A stretch of DNA of 64,000 nucleotides from an uncultured Paracoccaceae bacterium (GCA_947500055.1 CANMQO010000009.1:186001-250000); one strand, 5' to 3'. Shown: positions 26,809-36,053, numbered from the stretch's first letter. The notes: generated by a model from the letters alone, not told the origin. Made by a program: numbers and translations.

Positions 26809-27606
26809 GTTTGCAAGAGCCTTCATATGCCCGGTGTCGACGATGAACTTATTAATCAGGTCGGCAAAGCCTTGTGGATCTTCGGCACAGGGCAGATGAC
26901 CTGCCCGCCACATCAACGAGAATTGCGAGCCGGGGATCAGGTCGACTGTCTCGCGGACCAGATCGGGCGGGGTCGCGCCATCCTGTCCGCCTGCAATTCC
27001 CAGCGTTGGCAGGCGCAACCCGCTGGTCGGTGTGTAAAAGTCAGTGCCTGCAATCGCAGCACAAGTGGCGACATACCCGTCTTCTGGCGTGGTCATGAGC
27101 ATGTCCAGCCATTTTGCCATGGCGGGTGTGCCGAAAAAGTTGCGGGCAAACCAGCGACGCATGATCGTGTCAGCCATTGCAGACAGGCCATCGGCTTCGA
27201 TCGCTGCGATACGATCATGCCACATCTTGGCGGTGCCAATCTTTGCCGCGGTGTTGGACAGGACCAATGCCCGGATAAGGTCGGGCCGCTTGACGGCCAA
27301 ACCCTGCGCGACCATGCCACCAACAGAAAGACCGACAAAAAGGCAATCAGACAGGTTCAATGCATCGCAGACCGTCTCTGCGTCGCCGACCAGTTGCCCC
27401 ATCGTGTAGGGGCCTTCCGGGACATCGGACCGGCCGTGACCACGCAGGTCATAGCGGACAAGGCGCAGTTGCGCGGGCAACAGGGGCAGGACGGCGTTCC
27501 AGAGGTGCGAATTGGTGCCAAGTGAATGGGCAAATACAACAGCTGCACCATCATCGGGGCCGGAAACCTCGACATGCAGACGGATGCCGTTGCGATCAAC
27601 TAACAT
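26806..27606 (-). CDS. pcaD: 3-Oxoadipate enol-lactonase
   Basis: A 266-residue alpha/beta hydrolase of the PcaD group, which opens 3-oxoadipate enol-lactone in the protocatechuate branch of the beta-ketoadipate pathway. The nucleophile is in VGLSVGGMVAQGLA, the acid in GIAGGQDGATPP and the His in RAGHLPCAEDP; LRGHGRSDVPEGPY is typical of PcaD. No other pca genes are in the window, so a general esterase cannot be excluded. Confidence 0.8.
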   Translation of the reverse strand: MLVDRNGIRLHVEVSGPDDGAAVVFAHSLGTNSHLWNAVLPLLPAQLRLVRYDLRGHGRSDVPEGPYTMGQLVGDAETVCDALNLSDCLFVGLSVGGMVAQGLAVKRPDLIRALVLSNTAAKIGTAKMWHDRIAAIEADGLSAMADTIMRRWFARNFFGTPAMAKWLDMLMTTPEDGYVATCAAIAGTDFYTPTSGLRLPTLGIAGGQDGATPPDLVRETVDLIPGSQFSLMWRAGHLPCAEDPQGFADLINKFIVDTGHMKALAN

Positions 27607-27626
27607 TTGCGCGTCCTTAAAAGCTC

Positions 27627-27661
27627 AAGCCGCGCGTGGGTGTCCCGACCCTGCGCGGCTT
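27627..27661. terminator. GC-rich hairpin upstream of pcaD
   Basis: AAGCCGCGC and GCGCGGCTT are separated by 17 bases between pcaD and the EEP nuclease gene, both on the minus strand. It could terminate the nuclease operon or sit in the pcaD leader. There is no strong T-run on either side. Confidence 0.35.
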
Positions 27662-27741
27662 TCACTTGTTGTTACGGCCAACGAAAGACAACCGTCAACA
27701 ACCCTCCCACAGATAAGGAACATGGAATATGACGGTCCGGG

Positions 27742-27765
27742 CAACCTGTACTTTTGTACAGGTTG
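27742..27765 (-). terminator. Perfect hairpin just after the EEP gene
   Basis: CAACCTGTAC-TTTT-GTACAGGTTG, a perfect 10-bp stem with a 4-base loop, begins three bases beyond the stop of the nuclease gene. It is probably the operon's 3' processing or termination stem, although the following bases are GC-rich rather than T-rich. Confidence 0.45.
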
Positions 27766-27768
27766 GGC

Positions 27769-28968
27769 TCAGGCGTCCGGTTTGCCCAAAATCATATGCG
27801 CCATGATTTGTCCGTGATCCGACGCAAGCTTGTTGTAAGGCGCTTCCGGGTGTGACCCATCGGTCAAATGATCGTTCAGGACACTGAAATACTCCATTTC
27901 GCCAATCCGACCACTAAATTCAGGCAGGAAGTGCCGCGACATCAGAATCTGATCAATGCTTTCGAACACACCGCCAAAGGCCGAGGTATAAACCATGTCG
28001 CGCAGGGACTTTTTCACAAACAGCTTTTCTGCGGAGTAAAGCCGGACCCGAGCGATTTTTTCCTGAATGATCGCATCTTCCTCGTCACTGTAGCGGTCGC
28101 GCCTGTCCTTGGCATCATGGCGACGCATCCAAGCATAGTTCCTGAACGGGGCTTCGCCAGTAATAATTTCCGATGACACCGCATGTTCGCTGTCGTTGAA
28201 ATCACCCAGCACCATGACGGGGTTGCCTGCCTCCAATTCGGCCAAAACCGCACGGCGTAACACCCAGGCCTCGGCCATGCGACGCATGGCCGCGCGCAGT
28301 GATCCCATGGCACGACCAGCCGGATCATAATTCACCAAATCAGCCTCTGGCGGGAATGGGACGCCATCCTTGCGAGGGAATTCGCCCAATTTCGATTTCA
28401 GGTGACAGTTGAAAACGGTAATGACCTGATCTCCGACCGGGATACGCGCCTTGAGGATCGGGCGGGACAAACGGTGGACTGTATAGTTCCCGCCATCTTC
28501 GCCCCCCAGGTCGCGAAACGGGATCTCCAGCGGTTCTTCAAGGTCCTGCAAAACCACGGGCGGTTCCGCAAAGCCAAAGCGGGACAGGATCGCCACGCCC
28601 GGGCGACGCTGCCCCGGTCCGCCGTCAAAACTGTTGGGGGCAAAGGCAAGGGCGGCTTCCGTATAAGGCTCATAGGCCAATTTGCGGAAAATCGCCTTGC
28701 GGGCGTAGTGCTTGGACCGATCAGGGATATTCGCTGCATTCGCCGCCAGCCCCAGCTCATCGGTTTCAATCACGACATCGCGCAGGGCCTCTTCGGTGAA
28801 AATTTCCTGAAAACAGACAATATCGGTGTTCATTGTCAAAAGCTGATCAGACAACCATGCCCGTTTCCAGGCGTATTCCTCGGGGGTGTATTCCTCGAAC
28901 CGGTAATACTCTGCCTCCGCCCCAATCAGGTTTTTGACGTTAAAACTTGCAATTGTGAAACGGGTCAT
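27769..28968 (-). CDS. Endonuclease/exonuclease/phosphatase family protein
   Basis: A 399-residue EEP-fold metal-dependent hydrolase. Segments: IASFNVKNL at the N-terminus, CFQEIF (metal-binding Glu), VFNCHLKSK, MVLGDFNDSEH (catalytic Asp and Asn) and KLASDHGQIM (catalytic SDH) at the end. Family members cut DNA, sphingomyelin or phosphoinositides. No signal peptide is seen. It is last in an operon of four overlapping genes and shares ATGA with the threonine dehydratase stop. Confidence 0.85.
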   Translation of the reverse strand: MTRFTIASFNVKNLIGAEAEYYRFEEYTPEEYAWKRAWLSDQLLTMNTDIVCFQEIFTEEALRDVVIETDELGLAANAANIPDRSKHYARKAIFRKLAYEPYTEAALAFAPNSFDGGPGQRRPGVAILSRFGFAEPPVVLQDLEEPLEIPFRDLGGEDGGNYTVHRLSRPILKARIPVGDQVITVFNCHLKSKLGEFPRKDGVPFPPEADLVNYDPAGRAMGSLRAAMRRMAEAWVLRRAVLAELEAGNPVMVLGDFNDSEHAVSSEIITGEAPFRNYAWMRRHDAKDRRDRYSDEEDAIIQEKIARVRLYSAEKLFVKKSLRDMVYTSAFGGVFESIDQILMSRHFLPEFSGRIGEMEYFSVLNDHLTDGSHPEAPYNKLASDHGQIMAHMILGKPDA

Positions 28969-29936
28969 GACAGGGTCTCCAAAGCCTTGGAAAAGACAGC
29001 GGGGTCAACATTGCCGCCTGTGGCAACGGCAATAACGGCATCGCCCTCAAATGCGTCCGGATGGAACAAGGTGGCGGCCAGTGCCGCAGCCCCACCGGGT
29101 TCGACGACAATCTTCAGGCGCTCATAGGCAAGACCAACGGCACGAAGGCATTCATTGTCTGTCACGACCACACCCGGCCCGCAATGAGCCTGCATGATCG
29201 GAAAAGTCAGATCGCCGGGCTGCGGCGTCATGATCGCATCGCACAGTGACCCCGCCAGATGCGCGTTTCGCTCAATCTTGCCGCTGGCCAGCGATCGGGC
29301 CACATCGTCAAATCCTTCCGGTTCCACCGGACGCGCGCGCAGGCCGGGCGCATCCGCCGCCAGCGCCAATGCGATGCCAGAGGTCAGGCCACCGCCGCCA
29401 CAGCACACAGCAACATCGGCCTGTGTGACACCCAAGGCGTTCATATCTTCTGCAATCTCCAAGCCACATGTGCCCTGGCCCGCAATCACCTGCGGTTCAT
29501 CATATGGGCGGACCAGGGTCAGGCCGCGTTCAGCTGACAGCGCTTCGCCAATCTCTTCGCGGGATTCCGTGGCGCGGTCGTACAGCACAACCTCGGCCCC
29601 CAGCGCGCGGGTGTTATCAATTTTCATGGCAGGGGCATCAGAAGGCATCACGATCACCGCAGGCGCGCCATGTTCGCGCGCGGCAAGCGCCACACCTTGG
29701 GCGTGGTTGCCACTGGAAAAGGCGATTACCCCTGTTTTCAATGCATTGTCGGTCAGTGCTGAAACGGCCGACCAGCCGCCGCGAAACTTGAATGAACCGG
29801 TATGCTGCAGGCATTCGGGCTTTATATAAACACGCCTTCCCGCAATCTCGTCCAGAAAGGGCGAGGTCAGGATCGGGGTGTGTCGTACATGGCCGTCCAA
29901 ACGTTTAGCCGCGGCACGGATCAATTCGATATTCAC
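28965..29936 (-). CDS. Threonine/serine dehydratase-like PLP enzyme
   Basis: A 323-residue fold-type II PLP enzyme. The Schiff-base lysine is in GSFKFRGGWSA, AFSSGNHAQGVALAA is the substrate-binding loop, and CCGGGGLTSG is the phosphate-cradling glycine loop. No C-terminal ACT domain is present, so it is of the catabolic, serine-racemase or hydroxyaspartate ammonia-lyase group rather than biosynthetic IlvA. It overlaps both neighbours by four bases and is the third gene of the operon. Confidence 0.88.
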   Translation of the reverse strand: MNIELIRAAAKRLDGHVRHTPILTSPFLDEIAGRRVYIKPECLQHTGSFKFRGGWSAVSALTDNALKTGVIAFSSGNHAQGVALAAREHGAPAVIVMPSDAPAMKIDNTRALGAEVVLYDRATESREEIGEALSAERGLTLVRPYDEPQVIAGQGTCGLEIAEDMNALGVTQADVAVCCGGGGLTSGIALALAADAPGLRARPVEPEGFDDVARSLASGKIERNAHLAGSLCDAIMTPQPGDLTFPIMQAHCGPGVVVTDNECLRAVGLAYERLKIVVEPGGAAALAATLFHPDAFEGDAVIAVATGGNVDPAVFSKALETLS

Positions 29937-30751
29937 TGCATTCTCTCCAACCAGCGGTGCAGCGCGTCAAGCGCCTGTGGTTCATCCAAAAAGGGAACAT
30001 GGCCACGCCCCGGCACATCCACGCGGATCATGTCTGGGCGGCGTTCGGCCATCTTATCGGCAGTCGCCACGCTCAACAAATCCGAATTCGCGCCTCGGAT
30101 CAGGGCTAGCGGCAAGCCGTGCAAGGCATCAAAGAGCGGCCAAAGATCGGGCCTTGGTTGGGCACCAGCCTCTAACACTGCATCACGCAGCTTTGGGTCA
30201 TAGCGCAGGACCAAGCCATCGGGGGTTTCCTCATAATGGGCCGCAACCTCGGCCAGCCAGCGTTCCATCGGGACATCCTTGAAATGCACCCAGTTGCGTG
30301 CCCGGAATTCTGCGGCCTCGGCATAGGTCTTCTGTGCAATCGGGCGGCCAATGTAATTCCTGATAATGTCCAGCCCGGCTTCTGATAGTTCGGGTCCGAT
30401 ATCGTTCAATGCAACGCCAATCAGTCGATCCCGTGCAGTGGCGGCGAGTAGCATTGCAATCATGCCGCCACGCGACGTGCCCAAAATGGCGGCTTTCTCC
30501 AGCCCCAGATGATCCATCAGCGCCAGTGCATCCTGTGCCTCCTGCGGGATCGCGTATGTGCCGTGATCTGCCCAATCGGACTTACCCCGCCCACGATAAT
30601 CGGGGCGGATCAGTCGCACGGGCAAATGGGGGGCGACATGATCGAAATCGGCGGCGTTGCGGGTCAGCCCGGCCAGGGCAATCACCGGCAGGCCCTCACC
30701 CTGATCAAGATAGTGCAATCGCAGGCCATCATTGCTTTCAAAATAGGGCAT
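29933..30751 (-). CDS. Alpha/beta hydrolase
   Basis: A 272-residue hydrolase starting at the ATG at 30749-30751, which overlaps the stop of the dehalogenase gene by one base. The fold is seen in IALAGLTRNAADF, RPDYRGRGKSDWAD, LGTSRGGMIAML (Ser nucleophile) and the late GHVPFLDEPQA (His). Its substrate is probably an ester or lactone. Tight coupling to a haloacid dehalogenase and a dehydratase hints at a small-acid degradation module, but this is inference. Confidence 0.85.
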   Translation of the reverse strand: MPYFESNDGLRLHYLDQGEGLPVIALAGLTRNAADFDHVAPHLPVRLIRPDYRGRGKSDWADHGTYAIPQEAQDALALMDHLGLEKAAILGTSRGGMIAMLLAATARDRLIGVALNDIGPELSEAGLDIIRNYIGRPIAQKTYAEAAEFRARNWVHFKDVPMERWLAEVAAHYEETPDGLVLRYDPKLRDAVLEAGAQPRPDLWPLFDALHGLPLALIRGANSDLLSVATADKMAERRPDMIRVDVPGRGHVPFLDEPQALDALHRWLERMQ

Positions 30752-31428
30752 CAGACAAGCTCCGCGATTTTGGTCAAGTCGGGCATCACATGCGCGGGGC
30801 TGGCATATAGCCGGTCCATCGGCTCCCCGGCACGGTTCACCCAAACTGTCTGAAACCCGTAACCGGCGGCACCGGCGGCATCCCAGCCGTTAGATGAAAC
30901 AAACAAGACGTCGCCACGCTCACAGCCGAAATGATCGCCTACCAGATCGTAAACCTTGTCGTGCGGCTTGAAGACACCCACCGACTGGACCGACAATATC
31001 GCATCCAGTACATGGCCGATCCCGGCAGAGGACACCGCACCATCCAGCATGTCAGGTGATCCGTTCGATAGAATACCAGTGGCGAACCCGCGTTCCTTCA
31101 ACGTGGCAAGCATCGCGGGCACCTCTGGGTAGGCGGCAAGCTCCCAGTAGAGTTCAAGCAAACGGGCGCGGGTCGCTTCATCGGTCAGCCCGCTCGCCTC
31201 CATCGCCCAATCAAGACCGTCCTGTGTGACTTGCCAGAAATCGCAATGCACCCCTGCAACCGCACGCAACCAGGTATACTGCAACTGCTTCAATCTCCAG
31301 TCGCGGGCCAAGGCTGGCCAGACAGCGGCCAATGCAGCATGCGCGGGTTCCTTCGCGGCGTGCGCAGCGGCGGCGTTCACATCAAACAGCGTGCCATAGG
31401 CGTCAAAAATGCATGTGGTGATTGGCAT
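30751..31428 (-). CDS. L-2-haloacid dehalogenase-like HAD hydrolase
   Basis: A 225-residue type II haloacid dehalogenase. The Asp nucleophile is in IFDAYGTLFDV; LSNGSPDML, SVGVFKPHDKVYDL (catalytic Lys) and FVSSNGWDAAGAAGYG follow in family order. The start at 31426-31428 is chosen for the AAGGGGGTG before it. The enzyme replaces the halogen of short 2-haloacids with hydroxyl. It is the first gene of the four-gene operon running down to 27769. Confidence 0.88.
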   Translation of the reverse strand: MPITTCIFDAYGTLFDVNAAAAHAAKEPAHAALAAVWPALARDWRLKQLQYTWLRAVAGVHCDFWQVTQDGLDWAMEASGLTDEATRARLLELYWELAAYPEVPAMLATLKERGFATGILSNGSPDMLDGAVSSAGIGHVLDAILSVQSVGVFKPHDKVYDLVGDHFGCERGDVLFVSSNGWDAAGAAGYGFQTVWVNRAGEPMDRLYASPAHVMPDLTKIAELV

Positions 31429-31555
31429 GTGCACCCCCTTGTTTCGCAGCATGGTGTCACGGTCACGCAGCGGCGAAAAGGGGGCAAAGACGTTTGCAAT
31501 GGGGGCTAAGGCCGCATAGCGTGCTGCTGCGACCGGGGACGGAAGGGATTACAGT

Positions 31556-31990
31556 ATGGCTCAGGCGAAAAACGGCGACACTGTCCGTATCAACTACACT
31601 GGCACTTTGCAGGACGGGCAGGCATTTGACAGCTCTGACGGGCGCGGTCCGCTGGAGTTCGTGGTTGGATCGGGGCAGATCATTCCGGGGTTGGATTCAG
31701 CGATTCCCGGCATGGCCGTGGGCGACACAAAAACCGTTCAGGTCCCCTTTGATCAGGCTTATGGCGCTGTGAATGAAAATGCACGGCAAGCGGTCCCCCG
31801 CAGTGAAATTCCAGATAACATTCCGTTGGAACTTGGGACGCAGTTGCAAATGCAAACCCCGCAGGGGCAGGTGGTGCAGGTGACCGTTGCGGATGTCAGC
31901 GACGAGGAGGTCACGCTCGACGCCAATCACCCGCTGGCCGGGAAAGATCTGACCTTCGCCATTGAGATCATGGGGATCGATGCAGCCTAG
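31556..31990 (+). CDS. FKBP-type peptidyl-prolyl isomerase, SlyD-like
   Basis: A 144-residue FKBP domain with an inserted IF domain, as in SlyD: VRINYTGTLQDGQAFDSS, then GSGQIIPGLDSAIPGMAVGD, the insert around VPRSEIPDNIPLELGTQLQ, and the closing NHPLAGKDLTFAIEI. GGAAGGG precedes the ATG. No His-rich metal tail is present. It acts as a cytoplasmic folding helper. Its TAG stop lies inside the left terminal repeat of the element at 31987. Confidence 0.9.
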   Translation: MAQAKNGDTVRINYTGTLQDGQAFDSSDGRGPLEFVVGSGQIIPGLDSAIPGMAVGDTKTVQVPFDQAYGAVNENARQAVPRSEIPDNIPLELGTQLQMQTPQGQVVQVTVADVSDEEVTLDANHPLAGKDLTFAIEIMGIDAA

Positions 31991-32260
31991 CTCGCGTTGA
32001 CATTTACAACGCCGCACCGGCGCGAGACAGATTTTGCTGCTGACAAGTCGATTTGATCGCAGCGATGTGGTTCATCGGAAGGGCAAATGGGCGATGGCAG
32101 AGATAAAATCTGCCGCGCCCCTTTTCGGGGTTTTGCCAAAATTGCCCATTTCCGCGTCAAAAGAGCTTGAATTAGCCCGCTAGTCCTGCGCTCTTTCTCC
32201 TGGAACTGAGCAATTTTGGACTGAAACCGGGGCGGCGTTGTGAATGTCAACACGACCTAG
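31987..32260. mobile_element. MITE-like element with 34-base inverted ends
   Basis: Inverted ends at 31987-32020 and 32227-32260 match at 30 of 34 positions; both begin with CTAG and contain GTTGACATT and ACAACGCCGC. The 206-base interior has no coding sequence but holds nested stems, including CCCC-TTTTC-GGGG followed by TTTT, a possible terminator. The element fills the gap between two convergent genes, and the outer CTAG on each side gives both genes their TAG stop. CTAG could be a 4-bp target duplication, as made by some IS5-group transposases. Confidence 0.6.
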
Positions 32261-32883
32261 TTGGTCAGCAAGCCATATTGGCGGATTTCGGCATCGGTCA
32301 TGACATGGATATCGTCAGCAGGGGCGGCGTAGATCGTAAACCAGTAAAACGCATCATCGCCGAGCATCCGTTCGATATACAGCCGGTTTTGTTCGTGTTC
32401 AGGCGCGTCACGAGGGTAATCCTTCGCTTCCTTGCTGCCGTCCGACCATGAATGCACACCGATCTTGGCGCCACGTTCCATCGTGCGATTAACGCCTGCC
32501 AGAAACAAGTCGACGCCACCGGAATAGATCTCGCTGGTGGCCGTCAGGTGGGTGTTCAGACCCAGTTCGCGGACCCGGTAGGCCAAGGCGATCATTGTGT
32601 CATCATCCAACGAGCCGGGCACGTTCAGCTCGACCAATGTCGTGATATTCGGATTTTCGGCGAAGATATCCTCGAACTGGGTCAGCGTTTTGCTGTTGAT
32701 CTCGCCCTGCATCAGCAACGTGTCACCACGCAGGGAAAACTCTGTTGTTGTGACCTGGTTCATGGCCAGCACCGCGACCTGTTCGCATCCGATCACGGCG
32801 AGGGCCGTAATTGGCAGTGTCAGAAGTGCGGCAATCTTTGCCAATTTGCGAAACGGATTGCGTGTTGAATCGGTGGGCGACAT
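32257..32883 (-). CDS. Exported ClpP-like (COG3904-type) protein
   Basis: A 208-residue protein with an N-terminal membrane or lipoprotein signal (LLTLPITALAVIGC). Its domain resembles the periplasmic ClpP/crotonase-like family: GEINSKTLTQFEDIF, LVELNVPGSLDDDTMIALAYRVRELG and SEIYSGGVDLFLAGVNRTMERGAKIGVHSW. YSGGVD takes the place of the usual Ser nucleophile loop, so activity is uncertain. Role unknown; possibly proteolytic quality control in the envelope. It ends in the right arm of the MITE-like element. Confidence 0.7.
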   Translation of the reverse strand: MSPTDSTRNPFRKLAKIAALLTLPITALAVIGCEQVAVLAMNQVTTTEFSLRGDTLLMQGEINSKTLTQFEDIFAENPNITTLVELNVPGSLDDDTMIALAYRVRELGLNTHLTATSEIYSGGVDLFLAGVNRTMERGAKIGVHSWSDGSKEAKDYPRDAPEHEQNRLYIERMLGDDAFYWFTIYAAPADDIHVMTDAEIRQYGLLTN

Positions 32884-33181
32884 TTTGGGGCCTTCATCGG
32901 TCTAAAGTGCACCGCGGAGTTAAGGTATTCTGAAGCATAAAACAACAATAATTTTATGTTTTATTTAAAAGTTACCCTAAATGGCCACTGCACCCCGCCA
33001 GCTGATCAAAATCAACAGTGATGTGATCCTCGGTTCATCTGGCTGAGAATTGGTTAATGAATCGATCCGGGCGCATGGATCAATGAGAACCGGGGCAGAC
33101 GGCGAATGCCATGACCCCAGCCCACTTGCCCCCTTGCGTCCCGTCCCCTACACACAAACAAAAGCTATTGAGGGAGCAGCC
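32884..33181. other. 298-base intergenic region before fabB
   Basis: This divergent spacer holds no convincing gene. It contains an AT-rich inverted repeat, ATAAAACA (32937-32944) and TGTTTTAT (32957-32964), which is a candidate operator or promoter element for the lipoprotein gene or fabB. Just before fabB lies GAGGGAG, its ribosome site. An in-frame GTG at 33050 is not preferred as a start. Confidence 0.5.
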
Positions 33182-34411
33182 ATGCGCCGTGTCGTCATTA
33201 CAGGATTGGGTATCGTGTCGCCCATTGGGAACAACGCGGAAGAGGTGACCGCATCGCTGAAGGCCGGAAAATCCGGGATCGAGGCTGCGCCCGAGATGAC
33301 CGAGCATGGTTTCCGGAGCCAGATTGCCGGCACACTCAAGATCAACGTGACCGAACATGTGGATAAACGCACGCTGCGTTTCATGGGGCCGGGTGCGGCC
33401 TATGCCCATATCGCCATGAGCCAGGCGATTGCAGATGCGGGGCTGGACGAGTCCACGGTTTCCAATCCGCGTACAGGCTTGGTTGCAGGTTCCGGTGGGC
33501 CATCCACATCGGCTATGTTGACCGCGCACGATGTCGTCAAAAACACAGGCGCGACGAAACGGATCGGCCCTTTTGCCGTGCCGAAATGCATGTCATCGAC
33601 GGTGTCGGCGAACCTTTCGACCGCCTTTAAAATAAAGGGGATCAACTATTCGATCACCTCTGCCTGTTCGACAAGCCTGCATTGCATCGGCAACGCGGCG
33701 GAACAGATCATGATGGGCAAACAGGACGTGATGTTTGCGGGCGGCGGTGAGGAGCTGGACTGGACCTTGTCCTGCCTTTTTGACGCGATGGGCGCGATGT
33801 CATCGAAATATAATGACACGCCTGAAAAAGCATCGCGTGCGTTTGATGCCGACCGCGACGGTTTTGTGATTGCCGGTGGCGGCGGGATTGTCGTTCTGGA
33901 GGATCTGGAACATGCGCAGGCGCGCGGTGCCAAGATTTATGCCGAGGTCACAGGATTTGCCGCCACATCGGACGGGCATGACATGGTTGCCCCGTCGGGC
34001 GAGGGCGGCGAGCGCGCAATGCGTCTGGCGCTGGAGACCATCCCCGAGGGCAGAAAAGTCAGCTATATCAACGCGCATGGTACATCGACCCCCGTGGGTG
34101 ATGTGGGCGAGGTTGAGGCGGTACGCCGGGTCTTTGGCCAAGGATCCACACCACCGATCAGTTCAACCAAGTCGATGACAGGCCATTCGCAAGGGGCCAC
34201 CGGCGCGCAAGAGGCGATCTATTGCCTGCTGATGTTGCAGGATGATTTCATCGCACCGTCGATCAATGTCGAAACCCTTGATCCGGCACTTGATCCGGCT
34301 GAAATTGCGACGGAACGTGTTGATAATGCAGGGCTTGATACGGTGATGACCAACTCTTTCGGGTTTGGCGGCACGAATGGATCAATGCTTCTTTCCAAAT
34401 TCCGAGGGTGA
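33182..34411 (+). CDS. fabB: 3-Oxoacyl-ACP synthase I
   Basis: A 409-residue condensing enzyme. The catalytic Cys is in [17 protein letters not shown], and the two active-site histidines are in [11 protein letters not shown] and [12 protein letters not shown]. Length and the N-terminal [17 protein letters not shown] fit FabB, which elongates unsaturated intermediates. GAGGGAG precedes the ATG. fabI follows four bases later. The fabA gene that usually precedes this pair in the order is missing from the expected place. Confidence 0.95.
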   Translation: MRRVVITGLGIVSPIGNNAEEVTASLKAGKSGIEAAPEMTEHGFRSQIAGTLKINVTEHVDKRTLRFMGPGAAYAHIAMSQAIADAGLDESTVSNPRTGLVAGSGGPSTSAMLTAHDVVKNTGATKRIGPFAVPKCMSSTVSANLSTAFKIKGINYSITSACSTSLHCIGNAAEQIMMGKQDVMFAGGGEELDWTLSCLFDAMGAMSSKYNDTPEKASRAFDADRDGFVIAGGGGIVVLEDLEHAQARGAKIYAEVTGFAATSDGHDMVAPSGEGGERAMRLALETIPEGRKVSYINAHGTSTPVGDVGEVEAVRRVFGQGSTPPISSTKSMTGHSQGATGAQEAIYCLLMLQDDFIAPSINVETLDPALDPAEIATERVDNAGLDTVMTNSFGFGGTNGSMLLSKFRG

Positions 34412-34415
34412 TCTG

Positions 34416-35207
34416 ATGACCATTTCGATGCAGGGAAAACGCGGCCTGATCATGGGCGTGGCCAATGAACGATCCATCGCATGGGGCATTGCCAAGGCGA
34501 TGGCGGAGGCCGGTGCCGAACTGGCATTTTCGTATCAGGGCGAGGCCTTTGGCAAACGGCTGGAGCCGCTTGCCCAGTCGGTCGGATCGGACATGATGGT
34601 GGATGTTGATGTCACCGATGACGCCAGCATGGATGCCGCATTTGCGATGATCAAGGAACGCTGGGGCAAGCTGGACTTTCTGGTCCATGCCATTGCTTTT
34701 TCAGACAAAAATGAACTGACAGGCCGGTTTATCAATACCAGTCGCGACAATTTCAAGAACTCGCTGGCGATCTCCTGCTATTCTTTCATTGACGTGGCGA
34801 ACCGGGCGTCGCAACTGATGCCGGACGGGGGCACATTGCTGACGCTGACCTATCAGGGCAGCAATCGGGTGACCCCGTTTTACAACGTCATGGGGGTGGC
34901 CAAGGCCGCCCTGGAAAGCGCAACGCGCTATCTGGCCAATGACCTTGGCCCGCAGGGTATTCGCGTGAATGCGATCAGCCCCGGACCGATGAAAACCCTG
35001 GCCGGGGCGGCCATTGGTGGCGCGCGCAAGACCTATAAACACACGGATCAGAATGCCCCAATGCGGGCCAATGCCACGCTGGAAGCTGTGGGCGGTACGG
35101 CGGTTTATCTGGCCTCTGATGCAGGTGCCTGCACCACGGGCGAGATTATCCGCGTTGATGGCGGTTTCCACGTCTTGGGGATGCCGCAGCCGGATCATTT
35201 GATCTGA
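34416..35207 (+). CDS. fabI: Enoyl-ACP reductase (NADH)
   Basis: A 263-residue SDR-fold enoyl reductase. It shows GLIMGVANERSIAWGIA (nucleotide-binding), DVTDD, the catalytic Tyr and Lys spaced by six residues in YNVMGVAKAALE, and ISPGPMKTLAG before the substrate loop. GAGGGTGATCTG precedes the ATG. It completes each elongation cycle in type II fatty acid synthesis and is the triclosan-sensitive type. It is co-transcribed with fabB. Confidence 0.95.
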   Translation: MTISMQGKRGLIMGVANERSIAWGIAKAMAEAGAELAFSYQGEAFGKRLEPLAQSVGSDMMVDVDVTDDASMDAAFAMIKERWGKLDFLVHAIAFSDKNELTGRFINTSRDNFKNSLAISCYSFIDVANRASQLMPDGGTLLTLTYQGSNRVTPFYNVMGVAKAALESATRYLANDLGPQGIRVNAISPGPMKTLAGAAIGGARKTYKHTDQNAPMRANATLEAVGGTAVYLASDAGACTTGEIIRVDGGFHVLGMPQPDHLI

Positions 35208-35233
35208 ACGCACGCAACGTTCGGTGGTCGGGG

Positions 35234-35254
35234 CGGGGCTGCGCAACAGCCCCG
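35234..35254 (+). terminator. Hairpin after fabI
   Basis: CGGGGCTG-CGCAA-CAGCCCCG, a perfect 8-bp stem 26 bases beyond the fabI stop, is the probable end of the fabB-fabI transcript. It is GC-rich without a T-run. Confidence 0.5.
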
Positions 35255-35305
35255 TCTCCACGAATCGTGCCATGATCCGTTAATGCGAGCGTTTGCTGCC
35301 AAATG

Positions 35306-35352
35306 GCCTGTCGGCGATGCGTCGGCAAAACGTCGGCATTGCGTCGGACCCC
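35306..35352. repeat. 47-base dispersed repeat of GTCGGC 11-mers, copy 1
   Basis: Successive 11-base units of the form GTCGGCNNNNC lie between convergent fabI and the CDF gene. A second copy at 50988-51034 is identical at 44 of 47 positions and in the same orientation. Function unknown. Confidence 0.65.
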
Positions 35353-35411
35353 AATTGCCCAAATGCCACCGTTAAACCCGCGCGCGGTGCAAATCTGAAT
35401 GCGCTGTTAAC

Positions 35412-36053
35412 CTATTCAGCCATGGCGGCGGGCGCATGTGCCAAGGCGGCCCGTCGTTCCGCCAGGGCTTGCCGCACGATCTGGAACGCGGAAGACAGAA
35501 ACAGCCCCGCCATGATTGCGGCCACGATCAGGTCAGGCCAGCCGGTCGCCGTGCCCCAGACCCCAAACGCGGCAAACATGACCGCAACGTTCCCAATCGC
35601 GTCATTGCGCGAGCAAAGCCAGACCGACCGGACATTCGCATCGCCATCCTTGTAGCGGACAAGAATAAGCACGCTGGCAAGGTTGGTCAGCAGGGCAAGA
35701 AAACCGACCAGCCCCATGATCTGTGCCTCCGGGACGCCAACATAGAACACCCGGTAGATCGTCGATCCCAAGACCCACAATCCCATCAACAGCAGGCTGA
35801 TTCCTTTGAACATCGCTGCATTTGTGCGCGCGCGGATCGATGCCCCGATGACCGCGAGCGAAATCCCATAGGTCAGCGCGTCACCCAGAAAGTCCAGCGC
35901 ATCGGCCTGAAGTGCTTGCGATTTGGCCAGATGCCCGGCGGTCATTTCGACCAGAAACATCGTCGCATTCAGCGCAATGACGAGCCAGAGCCGTCTTTTG
36001 TAATCATCCGAGACGCCATCAAACTTGGCGTCATGTCCACAACATCCTGCCAT
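35412..36053 (-). CDS. Cation diffusion facilitator, short form
   Basis: A 213-residue membrane protein of the CDF (zinc/cobalt/cadmium) family with about six helices. Metal-site residues are visible in helix 2 (QADALDFLGDALTYG) and helix 5 (CSRNDAIGNVAV). The N-terminus MAGCCGHDAKF offers Cys and His. It lacks the usual C-terminal cytoplasmic domain, like other short family members. It overlaps the transglutaminase gene by one base and lies in a MerR-controlled unit, so metal export is the likely role. Confidence 0.8.
   Translation of the reverse strand: MAGCCGHDAKFDGVSDDYKRRLWLVIALNATMFLVEMTAGHLAKSQALQADALDFLGDALTYGISLAVIGASIRARTNAAMFKGISLLLMGLWVLGSTIYRVFYVGVPEAQIMGLVGFLALLTNLASVLILVRYKDGDANVRSVWLCSRNDAIGNVAVMFAAFGVWGTATGWPDLIVAAIMAGLFLSSAFQIVRQALAERRAALAHAPAAMAE

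Noticed and set aside
35284..35352. Possible CRISPR-like array from GTCGGC repeats
   Set aside because: Units are 11 bases with no spacers of unique sequence, and no cas genes are present.
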